DNA from: Amoebidium appalachense
Taxonomy: Eukaryota > Ichthyosporea
NCBI GenBank assembly: GCA_963693365.1
Contig: CAVNZM010000003.1
Location: 558,001 to 622,000, forward strand
DNA length: 64,000 nt
Direction of reading: 5' to 3'
Of this stretch, positions 36,271 to 46,755 are shown piece after piece (the first letter of the stretch is position 1; every line of letters starts with the position of its first letter). Under the pieces are notes generated by a model that saw nothing but the letters and a program-made list of their open reading frames with translations, did no database searches and was not told the origin of the DNA. The position numbers and the translations under genes were made by a program.

Positions 36271-36312
<42 letters not shown>

Positions 36313-36349
36313 CCCCCCCCCCCCTCCCCCTCTCTCTCTCCCTCTCCCT

Positions 36350-36435
<86 letters not shown>

Positions 36436-36478
36436 TTCTCCCTCTATTTCTCCCTCCCTCCCTCTCCTTCTCTCATTC

Positions 36479-36522
<44 letters not shown>

Positions 36523-36538
36523 TCTCTCTCTCTCTCTG
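36271..36538. repeat. (CT)n with C-run interruptions
   Basis: Alternating (CT)n and C-run blocks; the longest (CT)n spans about 36357-36433. Confidence 0.93.
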
Positions 36539-36605
36539 CACCTTGCATCCGACGTCCAGTGCACACTTGCCGGCAGCATGCGCTCGTGTGCCAAGCGGGG
36601 TGTAC

Positions 36606-36915
<310 letters not shown>

Positions 36916-37341
36916 ACTACTGTGTTACTGTGTGTCACGGTACATGGGTGTTGCAATGCATTTTGTCTGTCTGTCTTGACATGTATTACGTATTACTTGT
37001 GCACTTGTTCAATGGCCAGTCTATCTGTGCACCCAGTCAGCCAGTGATGCATCATCGGGCCCCTGAGGCCATATCGATGTCGACACCAATGCGCACATTC
37101 GAGTCGACGGTGGTGCGTCGACCAGTGCCCGGAAACAACAAAATAAATGTCAACTTGCAACGGCAGTACCTGCAGCTGGTGCAGTGAATGCACGGCGGTA
37201 CACTGGTAGCTGTGCAGCAACGTCAACTTACAATATGAGTATTCAATTCAGTCTGTCAACTGCGCACAGCTCCGCGGCGCCGGCAGCGAGTGCACTCACA
37301 TGTAGCCTAAGTAGTACGTGAAGTATGGCTCACATAAAGGC

Positions 37342-37415
37342 CTCCTCCATCGGGATTTGAACCCGAGCACCTAGTGTCCTTAGGCCGATGGCTTGACCAT
37401 CTGGGCCAAAAAGGC
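37342..37415 (-). tRNA. tRNA-like sequence, degenerate (possible Leu-AAG)
   Basis: The minus strand reads GCCTTTTTGGCCCAGATGG (acceptor strand plus A-box TGGCCCAGATGG) and later TCGGGTTCAAATCCCGA, a perfect 5-bp T-stem with the B-box GGTTCAAATCC. Length is 74 nt with canonical spacing. The position of the anticodon loop (CTAAGGA) would give AAG. The D-stem and anticodon stem pair poorly, and the acceptor stem has five of seven pairs including two wobbles. It is either a decayed tRNA gene or the head of a tRNA-derived SINE. Confidence 0.5.
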
Positions 37416-37439
37416 TTGTAGATCTCTACACACCACAAA

Positions 37440-37933
37440 GAGACATCAACACGACACTAGACCCGATGAAAGCATACACCTTGAAAAACTAAGCCTTATG
37501 TCTCGTTTTATATATACTGACCGCCTCAACCATACTGCCAAATATGGCACTCGCAAGTGTATAACACCTAAATACATATTACCTTCCTGTAGAACTGGTC
37601 TTTCTCTAGCTGATGGTATTATTGATCAATTACCACGCTTTTACTGTACACGTGCTATACAGTGGAGATCTAATAAGTATAAGGTGGCATCATTTGCATG
37701 CCCAAACAACACACACACACACCAGTTTAACCGGTCATGTATCGCCAAATGTAGTTTGATAGACCACATAATACCGCAACACACACACGTCACATTCACA
37801 ACAGACACCCAGAAAGATAGCCTACCTGTAAATTACAACATCCTTGATTTTATACTAAACACGCGTAACTACGACCTGTTTATTAGATGTATTGATTGGC
37901 TTGAGAAACACATCACTACAAAATTATAGCGCA

Positions 37934-38012
<79 letters not shown>

Positions 38013-38044
38013 CCAGCTGATACCGAGTGTCCCGAGGGGAGCCC

Positions 38045-38094
<50 letters not shown>

Positions 38095-38289
38095 GGGGAA
38101 CCCCAACTAATTGATTTCTCCTTGTAGTCTTTATGGTGTCTCGTAGAGAAAGTAAACCCTGATATATAGTCACCACCCGACATCTATGTACGTGATCATG
38201 ATATACCGCTGAGGGGATATTCCGAGCAAAACCCCCCCCCCCATACCTGAGACTGGTTCTCTTTGCCTCGAGTAAACAGCGTAAACCCC
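37440..38289 (+). mobile_element. 5'-truncated LINE copy: end of ORF2 plus 3' UTR
   Basis: From about 37450 to 37929 it encodes the last roughly 155 residues of the LINE ORF2 (HDTRPDESIHLEKLSLMSRF ... DWLEKHITTKL) without a break and nearly identical to the full-length copy. Then come (CA)n (37935-38010), CAGCTGATACCGAGTGTCCC, an A-run of about 47 and the common 3' UTR ending GCGTAAACCCC. AAGGCT lies at 37411 and again at 38290, a possible short target duplication. Confidence 0.85.
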
Positions 38290-40318
38290 AAGGCTATATA
38301 TGCCTTTGCCATACCACAGTACGTATGCATAGCTACATACAGCGAGCCTCGGGAGTCGGGGCGTCGTCACTCTGTCGAGCGTCGTGAGCGAGTATGATAC
38401 TGCAATCATTGGCCCCGGTGCCAGAGAATTTCTATCTGATTCGTGTACATAGATAGGCATATGCTGTTCTCAACAAGCCAAAAACGCAGACCTCCCGGTA
38501 TCAAAGTTCATAAAGTGGGAATAATAAAGACTATGAAATAATATTAGCAATAGAATTGACCTCTGACTGAGCTAGCACTATAGCAAATGTGGCTGTACAT
38601 GTGTTTCGGTATCACCGAATTTTCTCGTTCTGCTAATGAACCTGAGCAGGGATTGGATAATGGTTAACCTGATTCTGGTGCCAATACTGCTGTTGATTGG
38701 TTAAACTGCGCAAAAGAGGAGGCTTAACCAAATAAAGCAACTGTGCAGCTCTCCTATTGGTTAATTGCTTACGTGCTGGGCTAATGCTGATTGGTTGAAC
38801 CGCTTCGGCCCACTCCTATTGGTTCCGGTTTTCGAGCACCGTGCTGAAGGTGCTAACACAACAGTCTCCATAGATCACCTTGTTTGGCAATAGCTAGAGC
38901 TACTACTGCATGCTAAACAACTACTGTATATGGTACCCTCTAAGTTTGGGTACAGTTCCAACAGGGGCTTGGCTGTAATAGAGCGAACTTAGATAATTTA
39001 TTTCTAACAAAATACCGGGCAAAGCACCAGCTTCCGTGATTTAGAAAATAAGCTCTAGAATCTATTATAGTCTAGATGTCGATTCCGTAGGACAGAACCT
39101 TGGCGTACTTACGCCGACAATTTTAATTTTTTCTAATATCTCTGACCGATAATATGCATACTTCTTCACGTGAGCACGACAGCAGATAACTCTTTTCTAC
39201 ATATTTAGGGCAAGCTTAATCACAAAGTATTCACAACCATTTCTTATATATTTATATTTGACAAGGAGCTAAGGAAGAACCTTTGTGCTACGGCTTGTAA
39301 TTAGTTTGATTGCCCTGCGAATTTCCACATCATGGGTGGCCACGTACAGATGTGCATTCTTTACCGGTCGGCTCTGGCCGCGCCAGGGCGCGATATCACA
39401 CCACCTGTGTTCTAGCAAAAGAAAAGCACTCCCACCAGCATAAACTGAACAGACTCACGTACATATCTTTAGTACCTTTTTGTAAAAGAGTCGACACATT
39501 ACGTTACCCAAACACATAATTTGTTTTAGATAATGCCCTGCGACGGCTGCGAGCCACTGCTCCTGGGCCTGGCTCACATACATACCTGTCCGTGAGTAGT
39601 ATAGGGGGAAAACCCCGCACCGTGGTGGCTACTGTAGCAAAGCCTGCTCGTTTTTTCACTCACGAATTCTAAGTCTACAATCTTCTGTTTGCCTTTTCTT
39701 TTCCTCCTCTCAAAGTTCCCAGAGCATTTATAGTTACTTTCTTGTACTTAGTTTTGTCTCTTTTATGACTCTACTCTGGTTAATGTCGGTTACTATAACT
39801 GTTTGTATGTTTGTTTGTTTACTGTGCAGGTATTACCGCGGGAAGAAAGAACGTCCTGTGCTTGTGGTCAAAGAGTGATATCGTGTTTTCCTGACAGATA
39901 AAACATTTCCCTGGCAGGTAGTAAAAAGAGACGAAAAGGGAAAACGTTCATCCTTTTAGTGCGGCATTATTCTTAGGTATAGTCAATGAGATCATCCGTT
40001 TTTTGCAGTACATAAACTAAACCCGCATCTCTCACAGATCTGTCTGCACCACACCAGTCAACACTCACCTTCCGAAAATATTTCTCACTTATCTTCTTGT
40101 TTGCATGGTACCATGTATTGCTGATGCCTTCTAGAGACATCCCAAGCGCATATTTAGTACACACCAAAAGCACTACACCTCCAAAATTGACTCTTCACAC
40201 CTACCACCACCTATTCAGCCACATCCACACATTGTGATCCCCCAAGCACAAGTACACACACGTCCTAGTCCCGCCCTTAGCCTTCCAAGTGCTTCCACCT
40301 TCTTCCACCCGCGAAACC
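38290..40318. other. Upstream region of the T-box gene
   Basis: Unique, moderately AT-rich sequence almost free of long simple repeats, unlike most of the window. It contains a CCAAT-box cluster at 38651-38826. No exon was recognised. Confidence 0.6.
38651..38826. promoter_or_regulatory. Cluster of CCAAT boxes (ATTGG on the plus strand)
   Basis: Five ATTGG and one CCAAT occur within about 175 bp, several in the extended form (C/G)(C/A)TATTGGTT or TGATTGGTT. CCAAT boxes are bound by NF-Y. The cluster is about 1.5 kb upstream of the T-box ATG, so the target is uncertain. Confidence 0.4.
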
Positions 40319-42741
40319 ATGGAGGCAGTTAATTCCAGCCAAACACCCGTACAGGGTGTACAGACGTGGGGGTCTTACAGGCGCCAAAGTGCTGAGAGCC
40401 ATGTTAGTGTTGCCTCATCTGATGTTAGCACAGACAGCCGGCATAGCAGGTGAGCCCCGTTTCTTCCTCCATTCCCCCCGCCCTTCACCCTGCTTCTTTC
40501 CTTCCAGCATGGACTCATTATGTTTTAAGTCGGGTTGGTGTGTTAGTGCAGTTCAAACTCAGAATGTGCGATTGTGATGGGCCCCATCTAAGGGTGAGCT
40601 CCATTTTACATCCTGTGGTATTGGCCTTCGATATGTCGATTACTGCCTTGTACCCAGTAACACGTCACTTTACTCTACCCATGGCCGCCACTGCTCTCAA
40701 AAACAACCACATCACAAGCAAGCGACGTGCAAATTTGGGACATTTGATGCAGTGATTGCAAAACCAAACATTAGGATTCCATGATCGACTCTTCCCATCA
40801 TAATCTGACAGTTTGGGTTTGTCAACAGCAGTGGTGGCGAAGAGGCAACAGATGAAACTGAAGACTCTGCCAACCACACACCGACAACGCAACAAGAGAC
40901 ACAGAATCCCTACACGGGATATTTAAATCCCGATACACTTTCTAACCCCGCACCCAAAAGAATCCACGTACGCAACCACTCGTTTCTTTACGAAGAATAC
41001 CGCCAGTCGCCAGAGGTAACAAACGTCACTTCCCAGACACCAGGAAGCGAAAACGTATACGTGGTTCCTCATGTTCCGGGATCATGGAGTGCATGTTTAC
41101 GCGGTTCTGCGCTTATGGAGCAACTAGTTTCGAGCGCGGGAAGAAGACTTTACCCCCCCGTGATTGCAACAATACAGGGACTTGACCCGGAGACAAAGTA
41201 TGAAGTGAGTTTGGAATTTTGGTGTCTCGATCATGAAACCGTTCGGTGGAGATATGATGGTGTGACGGGGTGGACGAAGCAATTGTGTTCTGCAGGTATG
41301 CAAACGGTTTAACGGCGCATGCTGGTTGGTTCGATGAAGTTTGTATGGGTTTGAGGGGTTGGTAATAGTGGGGGGCCTCCAAGGGTTAGGTTCTGAGCGG
41401 TACTATAAGAAATGTGAGTGGTACATTGTCATGCGGGTTTAGGAAAGGTGCCGCCCTCCCCTCCCATTGGTTGGCCTAAGTTTAATTTTAGCGCCTGTCA
41501 TTTCATCGGCTAACTCGGTGGTGTTAAAGAATTGATTCCATTTCTGTATGTCAATGCTAAAGGAAACTACCGTCACGACCATTTAAGGTTAAGAAACCGC
41601 ATATGGAATTGTGCTTATTCCTATAATCTATATGTAGGTTACCAACGCAAGAAAGCGGGATCCGGCTCTCGCATAGCCCTCGAAGCCCGTGAGATCGGAA
41701 GCCCCATTCCAACCTCCGGTCCGTGGACAGGCAGATGTCTTGCCGAAAGAGGTAACCCCCCCCCCCCCCGTTTTCCTCCCCTCCCCCCGCCCCTCCAACA
41801 CACACACACACATGCACGCACACGCACACGCATATTCTTTGTGCGTGGTTTGGGCTCTGCATTGTGCTGTCCGTCATGAATGTGTACTTGGCACTCTTTA
41901 ACACATTCGAACCTGCCCTTTCCTTTTAAGATGTGTCCGCGGCCCATATTGCGGATTAAAAACTAGCAGGCCTAGGTGGACGAAATGGGCCTGAATCCCT
42001 TTTCATCCGTCAAAAACGCCGTTTTTTATGGACTATAAGCCTAACAAACCTAGGTTTAAAACACGAAGAATCAAAAGGCCTTTTTTTGACATCATTCGTT
42101 GCTTAGCGCAAAAACAAACAAACATAAACTTCTATAAAGTAAGACTTGGCGTTGTAGTGGTACGCCGCTGGCGCTGGCGGCGTTAGAAGTTCAAGTTGCC
42201 ATGCGATGTGATGCCTTCAGGGGAAGCCTACGAATTTGAGCTGGTGCATTTGATTGGTCGATTTAGATAAGCAGTTCAGCACTTCGAATTTCGGATCCCA
42301 CAAAGGGGGTGTGCAAAAACTTTTTACTTAGTGAAAGTTTGCGCTATGATTTTGTATGTAGCACAACTTGGTATCAAAAGGAGCATATATTTTTTTTTTA
42401 ACATATTCTTAATTAAGGTATGGGGTTTTGGCCGCTGTAGTGGCTGAAATATCAAGTAAAATGCTAGGGACAATGCCATTATCCATCTGGGCCTGCTAGT
42501 TTTTTGTCCGTCGAATCTGGTCGCAGGCCGCCGCGGACACATCTCTGGTGCTTGCTACGATCCCCGTGGCGAATTTGAACTTGTACCGTTTTACCATCCC
42601 CCCCCCCCCCCCCCCCCCGCGCAGGAAAAAGAAAAGGACGATAGAAAGAATGAAAGAAAGAAACTAACATACACACGCACACAAAAACGACCAAATCCAC
42701 CCCCCCCCCACCCCCCCCCCCGTCCCCACTGTAACAACCAC

Positions 42742-42825
<84 letters not shown>

Positions 42826-43210
42826 CCACCCCTCTCTCCTCTCCCCCTTCCCCTCCTCCCCCCTTCCCCTCTCCCCCTCCCCCCCTTCCCCCCCTTCCCT
42901 CCTCCCCATCCCCCTCTCCCTCCCTCCTCTCCAACCCCCCCCCCCCCCCCCCCCCCCCCCCCACACACACACGTACACAGGCGTAACCTTTTGTGGTGTC
43001 AAAATCACAAACAACCCCACCAACAAGGGGGCCGTCTACCTGCCATCGTTCCGCGTCTATGTTCCAACCATCTGCGTGGTTCCATTTTCGGGAACCAATC
43101 AAATGGACCCTCAGCCCAACCCCGCAGGCCTTATGACCTTTCAACTTACACAGTTTAAATTCGTCGCATGTACCGCATATCACGACCCAAATGTACGTGT
43201 TGCATCCCCC

Positions 43211-43243
<33 letters not shown>

Positions 43244-43446
43244 CCCCGCCCGCCGCCCGTTCCTCACACCTACAACCCACATTCCAAGGACCCACCATCT
43301 CTCCTTCTCCATCACTGCTTTGTAGTGCTTGTGAGCATACAAACACAAAATACGTTTTGAGCGTTGCTAGGTCCCCCCCCCTCCCCCTGCTCCCCCCTCC
43401 CCCTGCTCCCCCTCCTCTCTCCCTCTCCCCCCCCCCTCACCCCCCC

Positions 43447-43482
<36 letters not shown>

Positions 43483-43617
43483 TGATGACTTGGGCCCTCC
43501 CTGAGGATGGGCTCTGCTTATGGGGAATACTGTGCGCATGGCTGATGTTGCATACTTGAATGTTTGCCTCTGCATGTGTCCTTCGTGTATGCGTACTTGG
43601 TACCGTGTTCCGCATTC

Positions 43618-43655
<38 letters not shown>

Positions 43656-44188
43656 TTCAAGTAATCCTTGGCAGCAAGCATGTCAACATGCCCTTTCTTC
43701 AGTGCCAGTCGTTTGCACGACTTTATTTGCTTGTGGGTTATTAAATAACTTAATGTTTAAATTTTGAAATGATCTTGTGTGGGGTTATTAAATAACTTAC
43801 TGTTTAAATTTTGGAATGATCTTGTGTGGGGTTATTAAATAACTTACTGTTTAATTTGTGAAATGATCTTGTGTGGGGTTTTTAAATAACTTACTGTTTA
43901 GTTTTAAAAATGATCTTGTGTGGGGTTATTAAATAACTTACTGTTTAATTTTTGAAATGATCTTGTGTGGGGTTATTAAATAACTTACTGTTTAAATTTT
44001 GAAATGATCTTGTGTGGGGTTATTAAATAACTTACTGTTTAAATTTTGAAATGATCTTGTGTAGGGTTATTAAATAACTTCCTGTTTAAATTTCGAAATG
44101 ATCTTGTGTGTCTTGTGCACCTCTATGTGCACTTCTACCGTGTAGGTATGTGTCCTGAGAGACTTACAGTCCCCCCACCCACCCCCTC

Positions 44189-44266
<78 letters not shown>

Positions 44267-44979
44267 TTCTTCAACTGAAGATGACAAACCCGATGGCCCG
44301 AGTCACCAAAGAGAAAAAACCCCCCCGGCAGGCCCCCGGCACCTTTACCCAGGTCACGCCGAGCCCAACAGACCCCACGTCCATGACCGGAAAGTTCAAA
44401 TTTCACAAACCGGACACCCTTCAACCCGTCCCCTCATTTCCGGCCCCCCCCGACCAATACAGCTACACACACAACCAGCCTCCCCCCGGCTCCTCCCCCA
44501 CATCTTCTATTCCAAGCACACCCACGCCCATACCCTCCCCTTCACCCGCATCCGGGGATGGATGGGTCTACATGGCAATGCCATACCAACAAAAAAGCGC
44601 CAGCCAATCACCGATCCCGCTCACACCCAATGGAAATCATCCTGTCGACACGGTGTTCCAATTCCCGCCGCCGCCCCTTGCACCAATCATTCCTCTCCAT
44701 CCCTCGAAACGTTCACCCTCCGTCCAATCACAAACGTCGACGTCAACACGAATTTCGGGTCAAGGTCCGTGGCACCCGTACGCACCACCGCCCACCCGTC
44801 GTACGTCTGTTTCAAACATCCCGGGGATTTCTGCGGGAACGAAAGAAGATTCTGGAAATCCCCCTAAACGACGGGCGTCGTCATTTGCCATTGAGCACAT
44901 TCTCGCTGAGACGCACATCAGCCCGGCCTTGAGGGACGTGGCGACGTCAGAGCATGTTCCCGCACAGATGACGGCGTGA
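40319..44979 (+). CDS. T-box family transcription factor (5 exons)
   Basis: Exons 40319-40449, 40829-41295, 41638-41751, 42981-43192 and 44266-44979 (TGA) join in phases 2, 1, 1 and 0 to give 545 residues. The ATG has a strong context (ACCATGG). The T-box spans about residues 120-323: SWSACLRGSALMEQLVSSAG then RRLYPPV; GLDPETKYEVSLEFW; a diverged mid-section; VTFCGVKITNNPTNKGAVYL; FKFVACTAYHDPN; and ILQLKMTNPMARV. These match the G-R-R-M-F-P, LDP, KLTNN, TAYQN and LKI-NPFAK landmarks of Brachyury/Tbx proteins. It is a nuclear DNA-binding protein. The C-terminus is Pro/Ser-rich, with KRR and an eh1-like motif. The subfamily was not determined; the segment in exon 3 is unlike animal T-boxes. 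Confidence 0.88.
40829..41295 (+). CDS. T-box gene exon 2: acidic linker and N-terminal half of the T-box
   Basis: Enters in phase 2 after GTCAACAG. A Glu/Thr-rich linker (EEATDETEDSANHTPTTQQE) leads into the T-box, which includes SAGRRLYPPVIATIQGLDP, the part that meets the DNA backbone and dimer contacts in known T-box structures. It ends at GTATGC in phase 1. Confidence 0.88.
41830..41920 (+). repeat. Dispersed repeat related to the poly(C)-tailed family, copy C
   Basis: Reads TTTGTGCGTGGTTTGGGCTC, TGCATTGTGCTGTCCGTCAT, GTGTACTTGGCACTCTTTAA and CACATTCGAA. It aligns with 63620-63700 but lacks the C-tract. Confidence 0.55.
41929..42544. mobile_element. Terminal-inverted-repeat element in T-box intron 3
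   Basis: The left end reads AGATGTGTCCGCGGC ... AAAAACTAGCAGGCC. The reverse complement of the right end reads AGATGTGTCCGCGGC ... AAAAAACTAGCAGGCC. The arms are about 50-60 bp with a diverged middle. The 616-bp element has no transposase frame and is probably a MITE or a decayed DNA transposon. Confidence 0.65.
42981..44979 (+). CDS. T-box gene exons 4-5: C-terminal half of the T-box and regulatory tail
   Basis: Exon 4 (42981-43192) encodes VTFCGVKITNN to TAYHDPN. Exon 5 (44266-44979) opens with the recognition-helix region ILQLKMTNPMARV and continues with about 220 Pro/Ser/Thr-rich residues to TGA. Both exons follow (CA)-type CACAG acceptors. Confidence 0.88.
43491..43655 (+). repeat. Dispersed poly(C)-tailed repeat, copy D (T-box intron 4)
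   Basis: GGCCCTCCCTGAGGATGGGC, TGCATACTTGAATGTTTGCC, GTGTCCTTCGTGTATGCGTA and GTTCCGCATTCAA, then a C-run of about 35. Nearly identical to 52876-53028. Confidence 0.8.
43737..44108. repeat. 47-bp minisatellite, about eight copies (T-box intron 4)
   Basis: The unit contains TTATTAAATAACTTACTGTT, TAAATTTTGAAATGATC and TTGTGTGGGG. Copies differ by a few substitutions. Confidence 0.93.
44884..44904 (+). other. eh1-like motif in the T-box C-terminus
   Basis: Encodes FAIEHIL, fitting F-x-I-x-x-I-L, just after PPKRRASS and 24 residues from the end. In animals eh1 motifs in homeobox, Fox and T-box proteins recruit Groucho/TLE corepressors. The function here is inferred. Confidence 0.55.
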
Positions 44980-45938
44980 AAACGAGATTCACGCGCACGT
45001 GCGCGCGCACGCACACACGCACACACACACTGGGACGTGTAATGCACATATCACTCTCAGACCAGCCACGCCCGGTTGGCATACCTAGACTCTACTGATC
45101 AGCATTCACTATTATGTGATACCGTTAAAATATCACTTTCAGACTAGCACAACCCAGGACATTATCACTAGATTCTCTGGGGGGGAATGCATAACTATTC
45201 TACATATCTCACCCGCGTATATCTCGATCGCATATCCCTTTTGGAAATTGTTACAGGGCTTGTCATTATCCGCAAATTTATTATCACGGCCTGTTTTTTT
45301 TTGGTATATCTCTCGGCTTACCAGGCATGTGGTGTCACTTTCCCTGTAGCTAGCCTTTAACTCTCTGTTGATCAGTAGATCTATCTACTACACACACACC
45401 GAAGCACAACAGGGCAGACTTGTTGAACTACATACCGTTCATTATTTTGTTAGTGAACGTCACGGCATTACGGCATGCAAATGCAGTGTAATCCCTCGCA
45501 TATCTATCTATATACATGTGAAAGCTCAACTGAATAACCATAGTCTTAAATATCCCGCCACTAAGTTGTGATCTGGATATATCCACACACAGCCACCAAA
45601 ATTTGCTTGTTCTTATCTACCATAAAAGGTGTTTTTGGACCTTTCAAATTGTCCATTTAAAAACCGGGGGACTTTGAATGTCACACAGTATCATTCACCG
45701 TGCACGTGATTATGCCGGCCATATGTACACGTGCAAAGATCTGTTGACAGGTGAAAATACACAAGAACGAAGTGAATACATACACATTCTCTGCTTCGTA
45801 TGCATGATACAACACGTGTTCACAGCCTCAAACATTATGATAGCTAGCTGTATGTATGTATCATTATGATAGCTAGCTGTATGTATGTATCATGGAGTCG
45901 ACATTTTTTTGTCAGCAGCACTGTATCGTGATGCATCA

Positions 45939-45987
<49 letters not shown>

Positions 45988-46210
45988 CCACCGCCGCCCC
46001 TCTCCCCTCCCCCTCTACCCCCCTTGCCCCCTCCTCCTCTCCAAACTTCCGCACGCACGCACACACACACACACACACACATGCACATGCAGACGTACAC
46101 ACACACACAAACACACACACACACACCTTTTATACGCTCGTGTTGGAAATAATTCCCTGCATGCGCCCAAGCTTGGCCTCCGAATCTCAAGAAGTACGTT
46201 ATGGGAGGGC

Positions 46211-46246
<36 letters not shown>

Positions 46247-46403
46247 GCCGCTGGCCGGGGGCCAGGCCCCATGCCGCAGCCGGGGCCGTATTTGCAGGTG
46301 TTTCTACTAATAGGTAAGCCCCAACAATAACCATATTTGGGTAGTCGCGCAATTCAATTTGCTCCATGCTTCTAACGGTCGCACGGAAGTGCCGCAAACC
46401 GGC
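44980..46403. other. Intergenic region between the T-box gene and the LINE
   Basis: Unique AT-rich sequence, a tandem 28-bp duplication at 45836-45893 (ATTATGATAGCTAGCTGTAT ...), a C-run of about 45 at 45941-45986 and an A-run at 46211-46242. No exon was recognised. Confidence 0.6.
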
Positions 46404-46416
46404 AGACATAAATTTG
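46404..46416. repeat. Target-site duplication of the LINE (3' side)
   Basis: GACATAAATTTGG, identical to 51238-51250 at the other end of the element. Confidence 0.85.
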
Positions 46417-46611
46417 GGGGTTTACGCTGTTTACTCGAGGCAAAGAGAACCAGTCTCAGGTATGGGGGGGGGGGTTTTGCTCGGAATATCCCCTCAGCGG
46501 TATATCATGATCACGTACATAGATGTCGGGTGGTGACTATATATCAGGGTTTACTTTCTCTACGAGACACCATAAAGACTACAAGGAGAAATCAATTAGT
46601 TGGGGTTCCCC

Positions 46612-46647
<36 letters not shown>

Positions 46648-46679
46648 GGGCTCCCCTCGGGACACTCGGTATCAGCTGG

Positions 46680-46734
<55 letters not shown>

Positions 46735-46755
46735 GTGTGTGTGTGTGCGCGTGCG
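46417..46755 (-). repeat. LINE 3' UTR with internal (CA)n and A-run
   Basis: Order on the minus strand: (CA)n of about 70 bp, AACCAGCTGATACCGAGTGTC, an A-run of about 33, then about 190 nt of conserved sequence ending CAGCGTAAACCC. The same order is present in all three copies, with the dinucleotide tract ranging from about 70 to 240 bp. Confidence 0.88.
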
